A stretch of 64,000 bases of DNA, taken from NCBI GenBank assembly GCA_963932465.1, contig OZ010800.1:96367307-96431306 (forward strand). Reading direction: 5' to 3'. The DNA comes from Maratus speciosus (lineage: Eukaryota; Arthropoda; Arachnida; Araneae; Salticidae). The notes under the pieces were generated by a model. It did not search any database, was not told the DNA's origin, and was given only the letters and a program-made list of their open reading frames with translations. A program made the position numbers and the translations under genes. This document shows positions 58,020-64,000 of this stretch, piece after piece; position 1 is the stretch's first letter; every line of letters begins with the position of its first letter.

Positions 58020-60290
58020 GAATACTAGTAATAGTCCGGTGCTACAGTTGAGAAAACTGCAAATCGTGATAAGAATATACCGATTCGTAAGTATCTACTT
58101 TAGATTAATACAATGCATTTCAGAGGGGGAGGCATCGCGTAAAGTCGTGGGAATTCAAGATGGCGGCTGTTATTCAAAATGTCGTCATTTTCTGAATTTC
58201 CGTACTATCATCGTATAAATGTGCATTTCAGATCGATTTCGATATTTTTAACATCAAAAATTTCATTTTTAATACTTTCCACCATTATTGAATGAGTTTA
58301 TAAATTCAGTTTGTTTGTTTGTTTGTCAGTCTGCCTGCTTGCCATTCCACGCTCTAACTCGCTTAAACATCGCTACTCGTTTAAATTCACTGAGATTGTC
58401 ATGTAATTTATATATGTTCTTGAAATTTACAATAACATGTTCCGAATAAAAATTAAGTGTATAGGTTCTATAGTCCATTGACAGGGCCCTCAAAAGAATT
58501 CCATTGTTATAGTATATTTTATATTAGTGTGTGGGGGGGAAACTTTTGCAATGTGTTTTAATCATGTTATACTCTCTGAAACACATTTAAATGTACCTTC
58601 ATCAGTAAGGTGCACTACAAGATACTTACTATTGAATAAAATGTGCATAGTATTTATCGTTTATTTACAGCGACACACCAAAAAAAAAAAAAAAATACGC
58701 TCATTTGTAACTCGTGTATAAATACTATAAATATCATCAGTTAAATCAACTGTTATTAGTGGAGCTTCTAGGTATAAAAAACTGCATTTTGTGATAAAGA
58801 TATCCCGAATCGTAAGTATTTATTTCCTATTAATACAATGCATATAAGAAGTTAAAGGCACCGTGCAAATTCACAGGAATTGAAGATGATGGCTGTTATT
58901 CAAAATTGTTTGCATTTTTATTCCTATAGATCATATAAAAGTGCCTATGATGTCAATTTCGATATTTTAAAACTGAAAAATTCTCTTTTTAATATAAAAA
59001 ATACGCTTAAAAGGAAAATAGGACAATTATTAAAGTATTTTTGTATTTTATAGTGAGGAAAACGAAAGGAATAAATAAATAACAAAAATGCATTTTTATT
59101 AATATCTTAATTATACAAGATATTAAAAAAATTGCATGTTACATTTAAAGTTAGAGAACATAAAAACTTCACTTTGTAACATCATATTTCTCACATTCGT
59201 TTTTGCAATTGCACAATAATGTGCAAGACAGTTCAACCTTTCTATACAGCCACACTCATTTTTACAGATTTTGCACATATATTTTACATCAAACACTTTT
59301 ATACGATGAATAGTACGACAATTGCAAGACTTCCAGAAAATGACGCCATTTTTAATAACAGCCGCCATATTGAATTCCTTCGACTTGACGCGATGTCTCC
59401 CCCTCTTATATGGACTGTATTAATATAAAGTAGGTACTTACCAGTCGGTATATTCTTCTCACGATTTGCAGTTTTCGCAACCGTAGCACCCGCACTAATA
59501 GACAATAACGTGAGGAATTTTTTTGAAGTCCCTGTAAATGGACTATAAAAGCTATAGACTTCAATTTTTATTCGGAACATGTTATTGTAAACTTCAATAA
59601 CATATATAAATTACATGACAATCTCAGTGAATTTAAGCGAATTAGAGCATGGAATAGCAAGCAGACAGACAGACAGACAAACAGACGAACTGAATTCATA
59701 AACTCTTATATGGATTGTAAAGAAGATACTCACTAGTCGGTATATCTTTCTCACGATTTGCAGTTTTTTTCAACAGTATCACCCGCACTGATAGACAATA
59801 ACGCAATGGAATTCTTTTGAGGACCCTGTATACGGACTATAAGATCCATACACTTAATTTTTATTCGGAACATATTATTGTAAAATCCAATAAAATATGT
59901 AAATTACATGAAAATCTGAGTGAATTTAAGCCAGTAGCGATATTTAAGCGAGTTGGAGCATGGAATGGCAAGCAGGCAGACAGACAAATAAACAGACAAA
60001 CTGAATTCTCACACTCATTCAACTATGGCGGAAAGTTCTAAAAGCGAAATTTTTGACGTTAAAACTTCGAAATCGACCTGAAACATACATTTATATGATC
60101 GATATTAATAAAATTCAGAAAATGACGCCATTTTGAATAACAGACGCCATCTTGAATTCCAACGACTTTACGCGATGCCTCCCCCTCTTAAATGCACTGT
60201 ATTAATATAAAGTAGATACTGACCAATCGGTATATTCTTATCATGATTTGTAGTTTTCACCTTATTTTGGTCGTGTAGCACTCGGACTAT
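58020..60290. mobile_element. large inverted structure with four related A blocks and X-like halves
   Basis: The blocks at about 58050-58260 and 58780-58970 are direct relatives (ACCGATTCGTAAGTATCTAC, CCGTG/TCGCG, AAGATGGCGGCTGTTATTCA). The blocks at about 59280-59480 and 60090-60270 are the inverted form. Between them are X-like pieces: plus at 58266-58720 (AATACTTTCCACCATTATTG, GTTTGTCAGTCTGCC) and minus at 59510-60042. The outermost ends, TAGTCCGGTGCTAC (58032) and GTAGCACTCGGACTA (to about 60290), are complementary. A Cys-rich minus-strand frame (59123-59368) lies in the middle and has no recognised homology. Confidence 0.6.
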
Positions 60291-61659
60291 AAGCTAAATC
60301 AGTTAATGTATCGTGCGGGAAATTGGAAAATGCACAACAATCAACCTTTATCTTTCCCATAATTACGTGCTTAATGCCTTTCCTTATCTTATTAAAAAGA
60401 ACAGAATTATAACAATAATAAAAAAAATCCCTGCCGGCTCGGGCCTACAGGCGGAGGTAGATTTCGAAGTTAAGTACTAAATTCTCCAACAAAACTTAAA
60501 TCAAGATTAGAGATAAATCCAGTTCCTTCACTAAGAATGAGCTCTAGGGAGCTAAACATTTTGTGAAAATTCTAATATACAGAATACACTCACGCATGTA
60601 TATGGAATATCAAAATAAGTTAATATTTCCATAGTCGGGTTTTTATCATGTTTTAATACTTTTACATATTCACTTGCTGAGGTCCATTTTATTTCCAATA
60701 TGACGCAATATATATATATTTTTAATTCGTCAAACTATTTATTTCATTTTGAGTTTTCATGCGGAAATCTTGCTTTAGAAAACTTATGACGTAATATTCA
60801 ATTTGTTTTCAATTCGTCAAACTATTTATTTAATTTAATTTTTCACGTGAAAAATCTTGCAATAGAAAAGCAATTGTTGTGGTGAGAGTTTTATTGTTTT
60901 TTTTTTAAATTGTTGATAACTGCTATAACGAAAAATATTTATTTTTTACTGTCATTGTTGTGCAAGAGCTGGTTTTATCAGAATCATGTTAAGACGGTAT
61001 TCAAAATTTTGAACCCTCCTCCATTTCCATTCCCTTGGTCCGATTTTGCCCATTTTCAATCCCCGCCGAGTTATTAGCCATCTCAGAGTTGTTGGTGAGT
61101 TTGAAGACGATCCGTGCATGATTGCGACTTTAATCGCGCGGACAAAATTTAGTACATACGTACATACATACATATATATATATAACTTTTTGGGTGGGGG
61201 TGGTTTTGTGTTCCTGGGGTCCTATAATGAAAGTTATGAAGGAATTTTTCAAAAGTCGCACCATGGTAACGACTGCAATATAGTATTTCTTACGAAATCT
61301 ACCTAAAAATACGACAGTTAGTATTATTCATTCCTCCATTTTTCTTCAATAAATCCGCAATAAAACAGTAATAAAAAAATATTATGATTTCGTTGACATT
61401 GCAGAAAACTATAAACCTCTTTGCTTTGCCGATAACTGTAGAAGAAAGATTTAAGTATCTCAGATTTATTTTTACTCATACCCGGTAGTGCTGGTTTTAA
61501 ATTTTCCCATGAGCTTTTATTTATTTATTTATTTAGATCTGCCTGCCAAAGTGGAATAGGGCTTAAAAATTATAATTAGGGGTCTTCAAAATTTCACGAC
61601 TGAGGCCATATCAATAACAGAGACAAGGGTTTAAGACCCTTAATTAAAAGAACTATAAC
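60291..61659. other. unassigned AT-rich sequence with microsatellites
   Basis: It contains a TACG/TACA/TATA tract (about 61152-61184), a TTTA microsatellite (about 61508-61536) and a short inverted pair AATTAGGGGTCTT / AAGACCCTTAATT (about 61574-61645). No gene is recognised. Confidence 0.5.
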
Positions 61660-62740
61660 AAGAACGAAAAATCATGTGCACAGTATACATTATGTAACAC
61701 TTTCCAACACATTCATAATACAGTAACAAAATGTCAGTTTATTAATGTGAAATATGATGTATAAATAAACAATCTGAAAATCTCTTAGCGCATTTGAAAC
61801 CCAATTTCTGCAGTTAAAATAGTTGGAAAAATATCCTTTTTTTTTTCCTTTCCCAGATCTGTATATGATCTATATGGCTTTGTAGGTATACTACATAGCA
61901 TGATAAAACTTAATTAATTGAAACGAATAGCACTGTTTAAAATTTCCATTCAGCAATTTCCATGAATAAACGGAAACGTACATGAGAAATTTCGTGCAGC
62001 CCTGTATATGGTCCATAGAATTTATCTACACCAAGTAATATTTTAAAAAATAGTTCAATTTAAAAAAGCGTACCACAACTGAAAACGCACTTCAGGCAAT
62101 TATTGTTCATAGGCTTTAATAGTTCAATTTCTTCTGTAGCCAAATTCTTTTGTGTGTCCCTGTAAATGAACGATATATTCTATGCATACCCTGTTCTACT
62201 GTAAGCGTCATGCAGTTCACCTCAGTATATGTATAAATTTCAGTATGTTTAAAATACTGTAATATTATTAAAATACACCGCAAACGATTTCCCCCCATAG
62301 ACCGTAATGTAACAAATTCTTTTGAGTGTCTCTGTAAATGAACCGTAAATGCTATACACTGTAAAAAAAAGTCCGCTAAAATACAAAAATTGTACTAGCA
62401 ATGGAGACACCAGTACTATTTTCGTATTTTAACGTATTTTCCCCCGTAAATTTCAGAAAAAAATCCGTTTTCTCACAAAATTTACGGTAAAAAAATTCCG
62501 TTAAAATACGGAAATAGTACTGACGTCTCGATTTTCAGTACAATTTTCGTATTTTAACGGAATTTCTTTTACAGCGTACACTTCATCTGTAACATCAAAC
62601 ATCCCATAGTGATACCCAATAACATCTATAAATTTCATGGTAATCGGATTATATTTACATGAGTTAGAGAACAGATGGACAGACAGACAGACAAACCGAA
62701 TTCATAAACACTTTTCAACTTTGTTGGAAAGTATTAAAAA
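61660..62740 (-). mobile_element. X-family element interrupted by a small MITE
   Basis: On the minus strand it starts near 62740 with a T-run and AATACTTTCCAACAAAGTTG, then the GTCTGTCTGTCTGTCC tract (about 62676-62696). It ends near 61660 with TGTTGGAAAGTGTTACATAA and the CATGATTTTTCGTTC tail. Core units with GTGTCCCTGTAAATGAAC-type boxes lie between. The MITE at 62357-62576 is inserted in one of them. Confidence 0.8.
62357..62576. mobile_element. 220-bp foldback MITE, TA target
   Basis: The left arm starts CACTGTAAAAAAAAGTCCGC and the right arm ends GGAATTTCTTTTACAGCG. Both are flanked by TA. The arms of about 100 bp are complementary over most of their length (AAAATACAAAAATTGTACT, GTACTATTTTCGTATTTTAACG, CCGTAAATTT). 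Little divergence between the arms suggests youth. Confidence 0.85.
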
Positions 62741-62741
62741 C

Positions 62742-62935
62742 TAAACGGATGTGGCAATCAAAAATCTTTCTTCAATCTCATACATGTTAATTTTTCAAAA
62801 ACCTGTTACACATGTTAATACTTCATTTTTATTACTTCAATACTACACATATTTGGTTTTCATATTAAATTTCTGTTTCATTTTATTAATCGAAGTAATT
62901 ACGAGTTAATCTCAATCATAATCTATACTAATATT
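62742..62935 (-). mobile_element. Y-family end fragment
   Basis: CTAAACGGATGTGGCAATCA, then ATCTTTCTTCAATCTCATAC and TGTTAATACTTC match the 3' end region of Y5 (53637-53800), as do the CGAGTTAATCT blocks. It abuts the X element exactly. The other end is missing. Confidence 0.6.
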
Positions 62936-63254
62936 ATAAAAAAGTAATGTTTGTTTGTTTGCAGGGGTTAATCTGCGCAACTACCGAAACAATTTTAAAA
63001 ATAATGGTAGCAAAATGCTGGTGACCATTTTTGTTCCAACATACGATATATTTTATGTCGGTACAACAACCCCCAAGGGTGTGCAAGAGATTGCGATTTT
63101 TGTGATATTGTTGGGGCTAAAAGTTTGGAATTTGGTATGGTAATTATTACATTTAAGATGTAAATGCTTAGAACTGATAGGTGCTTTGATGTAAATGCTA
63201 AGCTGTACTTGCTAAGAACAGTTTCTAAAAAAATCGCAATTTAAAAGGGTGCTA
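62936..63254. other. dispersed-repeat-like sequence, unassigned
   Basis: It opens near 62928 with TATACTAATATTATAAA followed by TTTGTTTGTTTG, a motif often seen at arthropod repeat boundaries. GGTGACCATTTTTGTTCCAA recalls sequences near 24664 and 53570. I cannot assign it. Confidence 0.3.
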
Positions 63255-63345
63255 TACCTCATATACAGGGCTGCACAAAAGTATTCACGTACCGTTCTCC
63301 TTATCAGAGGAAATTGCTGAAGGAGAGTTTTTAACTGAAGTATAT

Positions 63346-64000
63346 ACAGGGTGCAATATGTTATATATCGCCGACCTTTAATTTCTTAACCGTTGGTCGC
63401 AGACATATAGTTCCACTTACAAAAACGTTTCAAATGAGGTAAATATTCATGTTGTGGCATTATTTAAAGTAAAAAATCAATTTTATAAAAATTATGAAAA
63501 CTAACTTTTTCTACGTTCCCCTGGTCCCTATAGTTATATTTAGTAAAAGTTTACTCATATCATAACAGATATAACACAAAAATTTTGACATCTGTACTAC
63601 AAAAATTGATCCAGTTATTAAATTTCAAAGATTGAGATTTTTGCACATGATTTTGTCTTTCATTAAAGGATCAGTTAAAAGATGAATTAAAGTAATTCGA
63701 GATCAAAATCAGGATGCAATGTCCTTTTTACAGCGAAACCACCTTTAGCCGGTATCACCAAATCGGGGAATCACCAAATAGGGTTATTTTATCTAAAAAT
63801 TTGAGCTAACTTTTATGGGTCGAATAACATTCAAAAGTACCGACGATACCGGCTAAAAGTGGTTTCGCAGTAAAAAATCCATTGCACCCTGATTTTGATC
63901 TCGAATTACTTTAATTCATCTTTTAACTGATCCCTCAATGAAGGACAAAATCATGTTCGAAAATCTCAAACTTTGAAATTTGATAACTGTGTCAATTTTT
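63346..64000 (+). mobile_element. foldback MITE, cut by the window end
   Basis: It begins ACAGGGTGCAATATGTTATA after TA, inside an X-type sequence (63255-63345). From 63600 to about 63760 and from 63840 to 64000 the two halves are complementary (GATCAGTTAAAAGATGAATT, AGTAATTCGAGATCAAAATC, TTTAGCCGGTATC). The loop lies near 63800. The terminal part of the right arm is outside the window. The half copy at 2910-3402 is the same family. Confidence 0.85.

Noticed and set aside
59123..59368. Cys-rich minus-strand frame as a zinc-finger gene
   Set aside because: Cys pairs are present (CKICKNECGC) but no known spacing or splice context is convincing, and it lies inside an inverted repeat structure.
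60425..60485. 5S rRNA-like stretch (GCCTACAGG...CGAAGTTAAGTACTA)
   Set aside because: Only about 15 bases resemble the 5S internal region; the rest does not fit.
1..64000. prokaryotic-type defence or biosynthetic gene cluster
   Set aside because: No intact multi-gene coding region exists; every recognisable protein belongs to a transposable element and is broken.

Overview
This window reads as AT-rich nuclear DNA of an animal, most likely an arthropod and possibly an arachnid. It has no bacterial-style gene packing, operons or ribosome binding sites. It holds a tRNA-derived SINE and remnants of Tigger/pogo, Tc1/mariner, hAT, Helitron and Penelope-like elements, all split by stops and frameshifts. 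The arachnid suggestion rests on the general look of the SINE and repeats and is an inference. I see no rRNA gene, functional tRNA gene or CRISPR array. The only candidate host coding sequence is one exon on the minus strand (34150-34396) that encodes a signal peptide and ends at a good splice donor.

Layout. 1-2900: 5'-truncated Tigger transposon with a broken transposase. 2910-5700: half of a foldback MITE, a decayed mariner-type transposase and an X-family repeat element. 5709-7514: a long-TIR element (family B). 7907-16107: a minus-strand block of non-autonomous Helitron sequence with canonical ends (TCTCTACTA... and hairpin-CTAG), including one exact head-to-tail junction at 12053/12054. 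16983-20457: small MITEs, a 448-bp tandem duplication, a TIR element holding a transposase remnant, and the SINE with 14-bp target duplications. 21270-27950: two Y elements, a ~140-bp satellite, and a Tc1-like element (DD34E) with a third Y copy inserted in it. 29058-33162: nested TIR elements. 34150-34396: candidate host exon. 34946-45858: deeply nested Tigger-like, hAT, X, Y, Z and B elements, the last carrying a Penelope-like GIY-YIG fragment. 46282-52432: hAT-type ends with a perfect 8-bp target duplication enclosing about 5.5 kb of Helitron-like satellites and a Z element. 52454-64000: further foldback MITEs, X and Y copies, and a near-perfect 130-bp-arm hairpin.

The unifying observation is architectural. 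Three repeat families (called X, Y and Z here) have unrelated sequences but the same plan: a T-run start, a 5' stem-loop, a tetranucleotide microsatellite (GTCT or GTAT type), an array of ~130-170-bp tandem units, a subterminal repeat complementary to the 5' end, and a short 3' hairpin. This is the plan known for DINE-1/HINE (helentron-derived) elements and for the bivalve 'pearl' elements. Within family Y, copies with the same ends carry one of two different satellite cores. No host pathway is encoded here. The elements interact by inserting into one another, so their relative ages can be read from the nesting. All family assignments were made by eye, without database searches.
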